Source: Neobacillus sp. PS2-9 (GTDB taxonomy: Bacteria; Bacillota; Bacilli; Bacillales; Cytobacillaceae). Taken from it: a DNA stretch of 64,000 nucleotides. The translations under genes and the position numbers were made by a program. Location: assembly GCF_030915525.1 (NCBI RefSeq), contig NZ_CP133269.1, forward strand, positions 3,879,001 to 3,943,000, in the 5' to 3' direction. The notes under the pieces were generated by a model that saw nothing but the letters and a program-made list of their open reading frames with translations, was not told the origin of the DNA and made no database searches. Shown one piece after another: positions 25,653 through 33,459 of this stretch; position 1 is the first letter of the stretch; each line of letters opens with the position of its first letter.

Positions 25653-26075
25653 AAACAACCTGGTTTTATAGTTTTAATTATAATTGGAAAGACCGTATTT
25701 AATTGAAAAATGTTTTTATATCAAGCTTTTGTTAATTTAAACATTTATAAGTTTATACCTAATATATTGAAGGTCACCAAAATTGGCACCAATAACCCCC
25801 CCCCTATAGGTTGTAGTAACATGCTTCTGTACCTAAGAAAAGGGAGATTAAAAATGAACAAAAATGCAATAAGGACAGATTTTGAAACTCTTCATCCCGT
25901 TTAAGTACACCTTTCAAAATCATAAGTAAACAATCAATTCTTGAGACTCAGCAAATGAGACCTTAAAGCATTTCAAAATTTCCTTGTATATATCACATTC
26001 AATTTTCAAAAAATATTTACACTACATATGAAAAGGAAAATCCATTATATTTTTCATAAAAGGATGTGATACTAT

Positions 26076-27047
26076 TTGAAAATAAAAATCATTATCTCTC
26101 TAATTTGCTTATTAATATTACCCTCTTGCAGCTTTCAACATGGAGTAGATACTAAACAAAAAGAAAAAAATATTGCAGTATTATTAAGTAAAATGGAAGA
26201 AGCAAGTAAAAAGAAAACGAAGAAACCCTTTAATGGACAAAAAGATGCAAATGGAAAAATTAATGTCCTAATAATCGGTATTGATTCCCGTGGAGAAAAA
26301 AAATCCCGTTCGGATGCTATTATGGTCGCTCAATATGATCCTCATATTAAAATGGGCAAAATTGTGACCATTATGCGTGATTCATACGTCGAAATTCCAA
26401 GTGAAAACCGACATTATAATAAAATCAATAACGCTTATTACTTAGGCGGTCCTGAATTATTACGACAAACCATTAAAAATAATTTTGATATTGATGTGAA
26501 ACATTTTATCACAATTGACTTTATAGGATTCATTAAGGTGATTGATATGGTTGCTCCAAAAGGCATCGAAGTAAATGTTGATCAAAAAATAATCGAGGAC
26601 ATGAGACTTAATATAAAACCTGGTGTACAAAGACTACATGGTAAAGAATTATTATCATATGTTCGATTCCGTCATGATAAATTAAGCGATTTTGGCCGAG
26701 TCCAAAGACAACAGGAAGTCCTTGCCTCGTTGAAAAATGAATTTACGGAACAATTAAGTTCTGTAAACGGTGTTATGAAATTGCCAACAATAGGAGAAGA
26801 AATGATTCATTATATTGATACAGATATGGACTTTAAAACATTTGTCTCTCTTTGCGGCAATGTATTGTTTAACCAAGTTAAAGATGTCGAAACCATACGT
26901 ATTCCTGTTCCAACAGGATATTCTAATATGCAGTATCCTCATTCTGGACAAGTGCTACAAATCGATTTTGCCAAAAATAAAGAAGCGATGAAAGAGTTCT
27001 TGGGCGATAAACCCACCCCTGTAACAAAAGAAAAACGCCAAAAGTAA
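26076..27047 (+). CDS. LytR-CpsA-Psr (LCP) family protein with lipoprotein signal
   Basis: A 323-residue LCP-family protein; such enzymes transfer undecaprenyl-linked wall polymers to peptidoglycan. The LCP core starts with NVLIIGIDSRGEKKSRSDAI (about 65-84) and includes TIMRDSYVEIP and YVRFRHDKLSDFGRVQRQQE with the conserved Arg and Asp residues. The N-terminus is a lipoprotein signal with lipobox LPSC (Cys17) instead of the usual transmembrane anchor. The start is TTG, with AAGGATGTGA upstream. It lies inside the tRNA-flanked remnant region. Confidence 0.85.
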   Translation: MKIKIIISLICLLILPSCSFQHGVDTKQKEKNIAVLLSKMEEASKKKTKKPFNGQKDANGKINVLIIGIDSRGEKKSRSDAIMVAQYDPHIKMGKIVTIMRDSYVEIPSENRHYNKINNAYYLGGPELLRQTIKNNFDIDVKHFITIDFIGFIKVIDMVAPKGIEVNVDQKIIEDMRLNIKPGVQRLHGKELLSYVRFRHDKLSDFGRVQRQQEVLASLKNEFTEQLSSVNGVMKLPTIGEEMIHYIDTDMDFKTFVSLCGNVLFNQVKDVETIRIPVPTGYSNMQYPHSGQVLQIDFAKNKEAMKEFLGDKPTPVTKEKRQK

Positions 27048-27077
27048 GAGAGAAACAACTTTTAGTTTCTCTCTTTT
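27047..27077 (+). terminator. Terminator of the LCP gene
   Basis: Perfect 10-bp arms AGAGAGAAAC and GTTTCTCTCT with an 8-base loop, followed by TTTC. Confidence 0.8.
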
Positions 27078-27120
27078 CACGCGCCATTCAAACTATCATT
27101 GATTAGAATGTTGATTGAAG

Positions 27121-28116
27121 CTAAAATCTGTGTGTAACAGAAATTTCTTTCATTTTGCGTATCACTAGTGGGTAAAAATAAGTCTTTGCACTTATCGTAG
27201 TATTTCCGCCAAAAAAACCAGTTCCAGGGCATGTTTTAACCTGAAATGGTTTGCTGTTATCTAACACCCTTGCCTGTGTCCCGTAATTCCACCAATGATG
27301 ATAAGTGATACTATCAATGGATGGGGTTAACCCGAATCTTAAACAAAGCAAAGCTGTAATATAAACGATGGTTTCTTTTTGTTCCTTTGTCATGACATCA
27401 TGACCAATATCAAAGTTTCCAACATTTTCAATCGCAATTCCTGTAGAATTGGCCTTAAAACCAATTGAGCCTTCAGGGGCCATGTCAAACGGTCTAGAAA
27501 CAGCTAATTTCCCATCAGGAAACGTCGTGATATTTTGGGCAATATTCTTCCAACCCTTTTTTCTCACATGATACGTTTCCATCCCTTTCAACATGTTAAA
27601 ATGATTGTTGCCATAAAAATGCTTGTAGGAAGGTGCCCATGTGTGATGTTCTTGGATTAAAGTTATTTTCCGGGAAAATTGATGGTGGAATAACCACTCC
27701 CCGAATTCCTCCTTTGTAAAAAGAATATACTGTCCTTGCATTGCAAGTCTTTTAGGAGGAATTTTTAATATCTGCCCTGTATTTATTTGTTCTGATGATA
27801 GTCGATTTACTTCTTTTATTATATCGACTGAAGCATTATAGGCAATTGCAATGTCCTTAAGTGTATCCCCTGCTACAACTTCATATAAAATTGGAACCAA
27901 TAATTTCTCACCAGCAAATAATGAATTGGATTGCAATCCGTTTGTTACTTTTAGCTCTTCAACTGTTGTTTCATATTTAGTTGCAATTCCTGGTAAAGTA
28001 TCACCTAATTTTACGACATAGATATTGCTAGGATATTTTCCAGCTGCTTGAAGAGGAACTATGTTGATAAACATATTTAAAAACAAGATAAATACAACCA
28101 TCAAATTTATTCTCAT
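27121..28116 (-). CDS. Secreted LysM N-acetylmuramoyl-L-alanine amidase
   Basis: A 331-residue exported protein: a signal peptide (about 1-25), two LysM repeats (about 33-75, YVVKLGDTLPGIATKY; and 79-122, YEVVAGDTLKDIAIAY), then an amidase-2-like domain (about 130-320). The domain has the zinc-site pattern EHHTWAPSYKHF, IAIENVGNFD and a late TYHHWWNYGTQARVCPG-like part (TCPGTGFFGG). It should bind and cleave peptidoglycan. The ATG at 28116 is chosen because AAAGGGG precedes it; an upstream TTG overlaps that site. Confidence 0.88.
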   Translation of the reverse strand: MRINLMVVFILFLNMFINIVPLQAAGKYPSNIYVVKLGDTLPGIATKYETTVEELKVTNGLQSNSLFAGEKLLVPILYEVVAGDTLKDIAIAYNASVDIIKEVNRLSSEQINTGQILKIPPKRLAMQGQYILFTKEEFGEWLFHHQFSRKITLIQEHHTWAPSYKHFYGNNHFNMLKGMETYHVRKKGWKNIAQNITTFPDGKLAVSRPFDMAPEGSIGFKANSTGIAIENVGNFDIGHDVMTKEQKETIVYITALLCLRFGLTPSIDSITYHHWWNYGTQARVLDNSKPFQVKTCPGTGFFGGNTTISAKTYFYPLVIRKMKEISVTHRF

Positions 28117-28258
28117 TGTTCTTACCCCTTTCAAATAAAATCTGTTTTTGGCAGCGTTTATAAACAGTTATTATTTAATTTTTATTATTCATAGTTTGTT
28201 GTACAGTAATGAGATTATTCTTCGGTAATTTATTTTTTGTATAGTCGCTTTCTCTGTT

Positions 28259-28531
28259 TTACTCAAGAGTTGCATCATCCATCACATTGACTCTTCTATG
28301 TTTTCTTAAAAAATCTAAGGATTTATTCACAACAATCCTATAAAACCAACTTTTTAGTTTTTGTTGATCCTTTAGACTGTCTATTTTTAAGATAGCCTTT
28401 TGAATAGATTCCTGAACGACATCTAATGCATCCTCTTTATTTTTCACATAACTAAAAGCTAACCGATAAATATTCTCCTTATTTTCTGTGATCAATTGAA
28501 TAAGTGCTTGTTCCTGATTAGAATTCTTCAT
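28259..28531 (-). pseudogene. Truncated ECF-type sigma factor (region 2 only)
   Basis: 90 residues containing sigma region 2: YRLAFSYVKNKEDALDVVQESIQKAI and LKSWFYRIVVNKSLDFLRKHRR. The frame stops at 28259 and region 4 (promoter -35 recognition) is not found in any frame downstream. A complete ECF factor has about 160-190 residues. It probably cannot act as a normal sigma factor. It lies upstream of the amidase gene on the same strand and may once have controlled it. Confidence 0.75.
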
Positions 28532-28639
28532 ACCTTTAGAGCTCCTTTAGATACGTATCCTTTTGTTACAAATGAAAGACGCATGTCAATGCAAAAAGTT
28601 GTTTCAACTTAAAATTTTTATTATAGAGTGCAACTAAAG

Positions 28640-29255
28640 ATTTGATACATGGACAAAAGATGAAGTAAGCCAATTCTTAATATGTATCAGAAGTGAATCA
28701 ATTTATATAGCCTTAGTTATCGCTATATATACAGGTTTATGGAGAGGTGGTGTACTAGGAATAAATGAGAGGATATTATTATAAAACCCACGTGATTAAT
28801 ATTCGTAGATCCCTTGCCTGAACAGATAATGGTTTAATTCTTAAGGAAGTTAAGACTAAAAGTTCGAGAAGACAAATATCTATTTCACCAATTGTCATTA
28901 ACGAGTATTAGCACATAAAGAACACCGGATATTTAAAGAAACGATTGGGCTTAATTTTTAAAGATGAGGACTTAGTTGTACAGTTGAATTAGGCGGGAGA
29001 AAGGATCCAAGAAATCTACTAAGACAAATGGAACGATTATCAAAAGAAGCAGGGGTAAAAAAGATATCCTTTCATGGAATAAAGCATACACATGCGAACT
29101 TGATGTTAACAAATGGAGAAAACATTAAAGTGGTCGCCGACCGCTTAGGACATAACCGGGTATCCACAAAGCTTAATTTCTATGCTCACTGTATTCCTGC
29201 TATGGATACAAACGTTGCAATCTCTTTTGAAAACTTTTTAAATATTGATTGTTAG
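28640..29255 (+). pseudogene. Tyrosine recombinase (phage-type integrase) remnant
   Basis: An integrase catalytic domain can be followed through several stops. WTKDEVSQFL begins near 28655, then IAIYTGLWRGGVLGI (normally GLRRGE). Stops follow in the middle, for example after RRSLA near 28817 and at 28908. An open C-terminal part runs from 29028 to 29255 with HGIKHTHANLML (normally HDLRHTHA) and the Tyr region TKLNFYAH. Two catalytic Arg positions are replaced and the frame is broken, so it is inactive. It abuts the 3' end of tRNA-Val, the usual place for an integrase next to its att site. Confidence 0.85.
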
Positions 29256-29307
29256 CAAATTGTTAGCATAGAGAAATTCTTAGCATCACTTACGACATTC
29301 TAGGCAA

Positions 29308-29350
29308 AACAAAAAGGCTAAAAACCTTGATTAAACAAAGCTTTTAGCCT
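29308..29350 (-). terminator. Terminator of tRNA-Val
   Basis: AGGCTAAAA arms extended through a mostly paired 15-bp stem. Read on the minus strand it is followed by TTTTTG, 12 bp past the tRNA end. Confidence 0.85.
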
Positions 29351-29361
29351 CTCAAAATGTA

Positions 29362-29434
29362 TGACCTGTGAGGGGTTCGAACCCCCGACCTCAACCCTGT
29401 CAAGGTTGCGCTCTCCCAACTGAGCTAACAGATC
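29362..29434 (-). tRNA. tRNA-Val (anticodon GAC)
   Basis: A 73-nt cloverleaf. The acceptor stem GATCTGT/ACAGGTC has one T-G pair. The D arm is GCTCAGTTGGGAGAGC, the anticodon stem CAACC/GGTTG with loop TTGACAG gives anticodon GAC, and the T arm is GGGGGTTCGAACCCC. CCA is not encoded. Its 3' half served as the apparent integration site for the element remnant to the left. Confidence 0.95.
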
Positions 29435-29510
29435 GTAAGCTACATATCTAATTATAGTAATATTGTAGCAAAAGTCAATATTTAATTTCCAATATATAAC
29501 CCCAAAAACA

Positions 29511-29562
29511 GGAACGTTAGTTCTTGTTTTAGTTGAATAAAGAACTAATGTTCGGTTATAAT
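29511..29562 (+). promoter_or_regulatory. SOS-type promoter with two LexA boxes
   Basis: TTGAAT (29533-29538) and TATAAT (29557-29562) are spaced 18 bp. Box 1, GGAACGTTAGTTCT (29511-29524), and box 2, AGAACTAATGTTCG (29541-29554), both fit the Bacillus LexA/DinR pattern CGAAC-N4-GTTCG with one or two mismatches. Box 2 lies exactly between -35 and -10, where LexA would block the polymerase. Confidence 0.75.
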
Positions 29563-29590
29563 AATAGTATAAAAGAAAGGAGTGATTTAC

Positions 29591-29815
29591 ATGGATGGGC
29601 TTTTTATTCGTTCAATTGAAGAAAACATGCCTTTGGAAATGATTTACCTTGCCGATAACCAAGAAATTTCACAACGAAAACTAATTGTGAAGGAAATAAA
29701 TGACGACTATATCCGTGGGTACTGTTTGCTTCGGAAACAGATGCGCACCTTTAAACGTGAAAATATCCTATCCCTTTTGCCCGAATCTCAATCGAAAAAG
29801 CGATATCTTCATTAA
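29591..29815 (+). CDS. Small WYL-like/SH3-like protein, probably SOS-controlled
   Basis: A 74-residue protein with a compact beta-rich pattern: PLEMIYLADNQEISQRKLIV, then YIRGYCLLRKQMRTFKRENI. This resembles one WYL-domain unit (an SH3-like barrel in DNA-damage and phage-defence regulators). No DNA-binding domain is present. The ATG at 29591 is chosen because AAAGGAG lies 8 bp before it; a GTG at 29582 overlaps the site. The promoter carries two LexA-type boxes. The function is not known; the WYL link is a pattern judgement. Confidence 0.7.
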   Translation: MDGLFIRSIEENMPLEMIYLADNQEISQRKLIVKEINDDYIRGYCLLRKQMRTFKRENILSLLPESQSKKRYLH

Positions 29816-29928
29816 TTCCTCTGACCACTTAACAGCAAACCAATCCCTCTATTCCCCGTTGTGAAAGCATTTCCAGTCGAGTTATGGTAAAATTCTAATG
29901 TATCTACTGAATATGGGGGTTTTATCAC

Positions 29929-30651
29929 ATGGAATTTCCAAAAGGCACGATTAAAGAACTTACCTTTCACAGTAAAGAGCTGGGAGAGGAAATACTACTT
30001 CTCGTTTACCTTCCAGCAAACTTCTCACCACTCTATAAATACTCTCTGCTGATTGCCCAGGATGGCCGGGATTATTTTCAACTTGGCAGAATTGGCCGAT
30101 TAGCAGATGAGTTTCTTTATAACAGAGAAATTGAAAATTTAATTATTGTTGGGGTACCCTATAAAGATGTTGCCGATCGCCGCAGAAAATATCATCCAAA
30201 TGGTGATCAAAATGAGCAATATATACGCTTCCTAGCACATGAATTAGTGCAATTTCTTGATACGGAGTTTCCAACCTATCAAATGGGTACAACCCGAGCA
30301 CTTATTGGTGATTCTCTAGGGGCCACCGTCTCTTTAATGACAGCGATTCAATATCCACATACATTTGGAAAGGTGCTTTTGCAATCACCCTATGTGAATC
30401 AAAAGGTCTTAGGATTAGTGGAAGATTTTAAAGATACTCAGCTGCTAGAGATTTATCACGTAATCGGAACCCATGAAACGGAAGTACCAACGACAGATGG
30501 ACAAGTTAAGAACTTTTTACGCCCTAATAGGGAACTATCAAAAATCATTTCAGATAAACCATTTACATACTTTTATGAAGAATTTAATGGTGATCATACG
30601 TGGACCTATTGGCAGCCAGATTTAAGACGAGCACTGAAAATGTTCTTCTAA
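29929..30651 (+). CDS. yjcH: Esterase-family alpha/beta hydrolase (YjcH-like)
   Basis: A 240-residue protein of the putative esterase (enterochelin-esterase-like) family. The nucleophile elbow is GDSLGA (Ser about 128), Asp/Glu candidates lie in GTHETEVPTTDG, and the catalytic His in FNGDHTWTYWQ. It is cytoplasmic with no signal peptide. It precedes yjcG and yjcF, the same trio as in B. subtilis. Substrate unknown. Confidence 0.88.
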   Translation: MEFPKGTIKELTFHSKELGEEILLLVYLPANFSPLYKYSLLIAQDGRDYFQLGRIGRLADEFLYNREIENLIIVGVPYKDVADRRRKYHPNGDQNEQYIRFLAHELVQFLDTEFPTYQMGTTRALIGDSLGATVSLMTAIQYPHTFGKVLLQSPYVNQKVLGLVEDFKDTQLLEIYHVIGTHETEVPTTDGQVKNFLRPNRELSKIISDKPFTYFYEEFNGDHTWTYWQPDLRRALKMFF

Positions 30652-30782
30652 CACATATTAACAAAAGTTTGAGTATTTTCTATTATTTAATAAAGTTAGA
30701 AAATTTGCTATAATAGTAAGAAGGCTGTTATGAGTATTATTTTTCTATTAAAATAATTTTTTAAAAACGGAGGTATATACGT

Positions 30783-31295
30783 ATGAAATTTGGAGTTGTC
30801 ATTTTTCCATCAAAAAAGCTTCAAGATTTAGTGAATTCTTACCGTAAACGTTATGATCCACACTATTCACTTATTCCTCCACACTTAACATTAAAAAATG
30901 CCTTTGAAGCAACTGAAGAGAATGCAAAGGATGTAGCAAATAAGTTACTGCAAATCGCTCAAAATACCCATCCATTTTCTTTAAAAACTTCAAAGATCAG
31001 CTCTTTTCAACCTGTAAATAACGTGATTTATTTTAAAGTTGATCCGACAGAAGAACTAATAAATCTGCATTCCGAAATCAATCAAACTTTTAGCGACTCA
31101 CCATTAGAGTATGCCTTTGTCCCACATATTACGATTGGTCAAAAACTCTCTAATGACGAACACTCCGATGTCTTTGGTTCACTCCGAATGACAAAAATTA
31201 ATCACGAAGAAACCATTGACCGATTCCACCTTCTCTATCAATTAGAAAATGGTTCTTGGACCGTATATGAAACATTTCGTCTTGGAAAGGAATAG
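30783..31295 (+). CDS. yjcG: 2H-phosphoesterase / 2'-5' RNA ligase-like protein YjcG
   Basis: A 170-residue protein with two HxT motifs, [10 protein letters not shown] (about 40) and [10 protein letters not shown] (about 117), that define the 2H phosphoesterase superfamily. The ribosome site is GGAGG. It is directly followed by the GNAT gene with 5 bp between. The physiological substrate is unknown; cyclic phosphates or RNA ends are typical for the superfamily. Confidence 0.9.
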   Translation: MKFGVVIFPSKKLQDLVNSYRKRYDPHYSLIPPHLTLKNAFEATEENAKDVANKLLQIAQNTHPFSLKTSKISSFQPVNNVIYFKVDPTEELINLHSEINQTFSDSPLEYAFVPHITIGQKLSNDEHSDVFGSLRMTKINHEETIDRFHLLYQLENGSWTVYETFRLGKE

Positions 31296-31300
31296 GTAAA

Positions 31301-31723
31301 GTGAAGCTTAAAGTGGTTGAAAATCAAAAAGAACTAGAAGATGCATTTTCAATTCGAAAGACTGTATTTGTTGAAGAACAACACGTTCCTCTTGAAGAGG
31401 AAATCGATCAATTCGAAGATGAGGCTGTTCATTTTGTCCTGTATAACGATGGTTCTTCAATAGGTGCAGGTCGATTCCGTGTAGTTGATGGATATGGAAA
31501 AGTAGAACGAATTTGTGTATTAAAGGAAGCAAGAAAGACGGGTGCTGGAAATGCCATCATGAATGGTATTGAGGAGCATGCTCGTGAACAAGGGCTTCAT
31601 AAGTTAAAACTTAATGCCCAAACACAAGCCATCCCCTTTTATGCTCGTCTTGGATATGAAGTTGTCTCTGAAGAATTCCTGGATGCAGGCATTCCTCATA
31701 AAACAATGATGAAAGAAATGTAA
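31301..31723 (+). CDS. yjcF: GNAT family N-acetyltransferase YjcF
   Basis: A 140-residue GNAT-fold enzyme. The acetyl-CoA loop is VLKEARKTGAGNAIMNGI (about 68-85) and a late IPFYARLGYEV stretch is family-typical. The start is GTG with AAAGGAATAGG upstream. It is last in yjcHGF. Its terminator hairpin is now split by the IS element. Confidence 0.9.
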   Translation: MKLKVVENQKELEDAFSIRKTVFVEEQHVPLEEEIDQFEDEAVHFVLYNDGSSIGAGRFRVVDGYGKVERICVLKEARKTGAGNAIMNGIEEHAREQGLHKLKLNAQTQAIPFYARLGYEVVSEEFLDAGIPHKTMMKEM

Positions 31724-31780
31724 CATACGAACCACTTGCCAAAGAAAATGATCTGAACCCGAAAAGTTGGACAAATAAAT

Positions 31781-32566
31781 TTAGGCAGCTACTTGGGCAT
31801 GAGTTCGGTATTGGACTGGACTCATGCCCTCTAGTTTTACCTTAATTCGTTTGTGATTATAGTAATAAATATATTTCTCTAATTCTACTTTAAAATGCTC
31901 CATACTTTCAAAATCTTTTAAATAGAGTAGTTCAGACTTTAATAGGCCAAAGAAATTCTCCATGACCGCATTATCTAAACAATTCCCCTTACGTGACATA
32001 CTTTGAGTAATACCATGTTCTTTTAATGCATGTTGGTAATGCTTCATTTGATAGTGCCAACCTTGGTCAGAATGGAGAATGGGGGCGTCTCCCTCTGCTA
32101 AACGCTCAAAAGCTTTGTCCAACATTTTTGAAACAAGTAGATAAACAGGACGTTTTTCTATGTTATAAGCGATGATTTCTCCGTTGTATAAATCTAAAAC
32201 GGGGGATAAATATAGCTTTTCTCCGTGTAAATGGAATTCTGTTACATCTGTTACCCACTTCTCATTTGGCTTTGACGCTTTAAAATTGCGCTCCAAAATA
32301 TTAGGGGCAATTTTCCCTACATTTCCACGATAAGAACGATATTTTTTCATGCGTACAAGACATTTTATCCCCATTTCATTCATCAAGTGTCGGACTGTTT
32401 TATGATTAATTTTTAAGTCCCGTTTACGCAATTCTAATGTGATTCGACGATATCCATAACGTCCTTGATGTTCATCAAAGATCTCCTGAATCAATTCTTT
32501 GACCTCCTTATACTTATCTGGACGATCCATTTGTTTAACCCAATAGTAATACGTACTACGCGCCAT
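31781..32566 (-). CDS. IS150-type transposase OrfB (DDE integrase domain)
   Basis: 261 residues from the first Met. The reading frame is open further upstream and overlaps orfA, so a -1 frameshift product is expected. The rve domain shows the DDE set: WVTDVTEFHLHGEKLYLSPV, LHSDQGWHYQ and SRKGNCLDNAVMENFFGLLK. All key residues are present, so the element looks active. A-rich sequence GGAAAAATT before the orfA stop is a candidate slip site. Confidence 0.92.
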   Translation of the reverse strand: MARSTYYYWVKQMDRPDKYKEVKELIQEIFDEHQGRYGYRRITLELRKRDLKINHKTVRHLMNEMGIKCLVRMKKYRSYRGNVGKIAPNILERNFKASKPNEKWVTDVTEFHLHGEKLYLSPVLDLYNGEIIAYNIEKRPVYLLVSKMLDKAFERLAEGDAPILHSDQGWHYQMKHYQHALKEHGITQSMSRKGNCLDNAVMENFFGLLKSELLYLKDFESMEHFKVELEKYIYYYNHKRIKVKLEGMSPVQYRTHAQVAA

Positions 32567-32619
32567 ACCAGCGACCTTTACTAGATCGATTACTTTAAAT
32601 TCATGCCTTAATTCATAGA

Positions 32620-33129
32620 TTATTTGCGCTTTGTCCTGTTCTGTAATTTTTCCTTTTCTTGAATTAAGGCTTGTAACTTTTTTAAGTAAGCAATCTCCAT
32701 ACGTAAACGCTCATTTTCAGCTCTTAGTGCTTCGTCAGATCCTTCCACTGGTTGAGGTTTGTTTGTTTCCTTTTTCATAGGTGAACGCCCCTTTTGTGTT
32801 GTTTTTAGGGCATCTATTCCATTTGATTCGAAACCTTTTAACCATTTTTGAATGGTGCTATGTGTTGCAATATTAAAAATTGCAGCAGTTTCCCTTATAG
32901 ACGTCCCTGTCTCTTTTATATAATTTAGTACGTCTAGTTTAAACTCTGTTGTGTAGGATGTATAGGGATTTTTAAAGGCATCTTCACCGTGGTGTTCATA
33001 TTGTTTTATCCAATTTAGTAAGACAGTATGATGTACTCCTATGGATTTAGCTATAAATTTTACCCCTTCCGATCCCTGGTGATATCGAATAACTGCTTCT
33101 AGTTTTTCCTCAATAGTAAATTTAGACAT
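32620..33129 (-). CDS. IS150-type transposase OrfA (helix-turn-helix)
   Basis: 169 residues from an ATG with GGAGGTG upstream. Two helix-turn-helix units are visible (KLEAVIRYHQGSEGVKFIAK and LDVLNYIKETGTSIRETAAI), followed by a C-terminal coiled coil (EALRAENERLRMEIAYLKKL). It binds the IS ends and fuses to OrfB by frameshift. Confidence 0.9.
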   Translation of the reverse strand: MSKFTIEEKLEAVIRYHQGSEGVKFIAKSIGVHHTVLLNWIKQYEHHGEDAFKNPYTSYTTEFKLDVLNYIKETGTSIRETAAIFNIATHSTIQKWLKGFESNGIDALKTTQKGRSPMKKETNKPQPVEGSDEALRAENERLRMEIAYLKKLQALIQEKEKLQNRTKRK

Positions 33130-33203
33130 ATAAAAACTGCACCTCCAATTGTTAGCTGTGTGTCTAACAATTCGGGTGCAGTTCAAAAACGGCAAGTGGT
33201 TTT

Positions 33204-33367
33204 TTTACATAAATAAGAAAGTATAAAATTCGACTTCGAGAATTGTCCAGCTCCAACGCCTAGCCCCTCGGGTCAAATAACCTTCTGCAAGAAAAGTCAA
33301 AGAGAGCAACTTTTATTGCAGAAGAACATTTGCCTGTCGGGGCTGACCAAGGCGCTTCCGCTTTTCT
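33204..33367 (-). repeat. Fold-back dispersed repeat, copy A
   Basis: About 164 bp. Outer arms with AGCGCC and GGCGCTT, and AGCCCC with GGGGCT, pair around a second inner inverted repeat (CTTCTGCAA with TTGCAGAAG). Same family, opposite orientation, as the copies near 53.2, 54.9 and 57.2 kb. It lies just before yjcD. No gene inside. Confidence 0.85.
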
Positions 33368-33459
33368 TTATGAATGGTTAATATATGAAACACTTTCCGT
33401 CCCTATCAGGTTTTGTTATGATAGAACAGTCGTATTTATTGAAATTGAGGTTTTACTAT

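Larger units (their letters stand above)
31749..33185 (-). mobile_element. IS3-family insertion sequence, IS150 group, 1437 bp
   Basis: The inverted ends are TGATCTGAACCCGAAAAGTT at 31749 and, inverted, TGAACTGCACCCGAATTGTT at 33185. They resemble IS150-type ends. It carries overlapping orfA and orfB, both intact. Flanking AAAA on each side may be a 4-bp target duplication. The element sits inside the loop of the yjcF terminator: AACCACTTGCC is to the left (31730-31740) and GGCAAGTGGTT plus a T-run to the right (33191-33207). Confidence 0.92.

Noticed and set aside
25710..25904. A 64-residue open frame between the ger operon and the LCP gene
   Set aside because: No ribosome site at its start, runs of Pro from a C-run, and no family resemblance. 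A shorter internal ATG (25855) has a fair site but would give only 16 residues.
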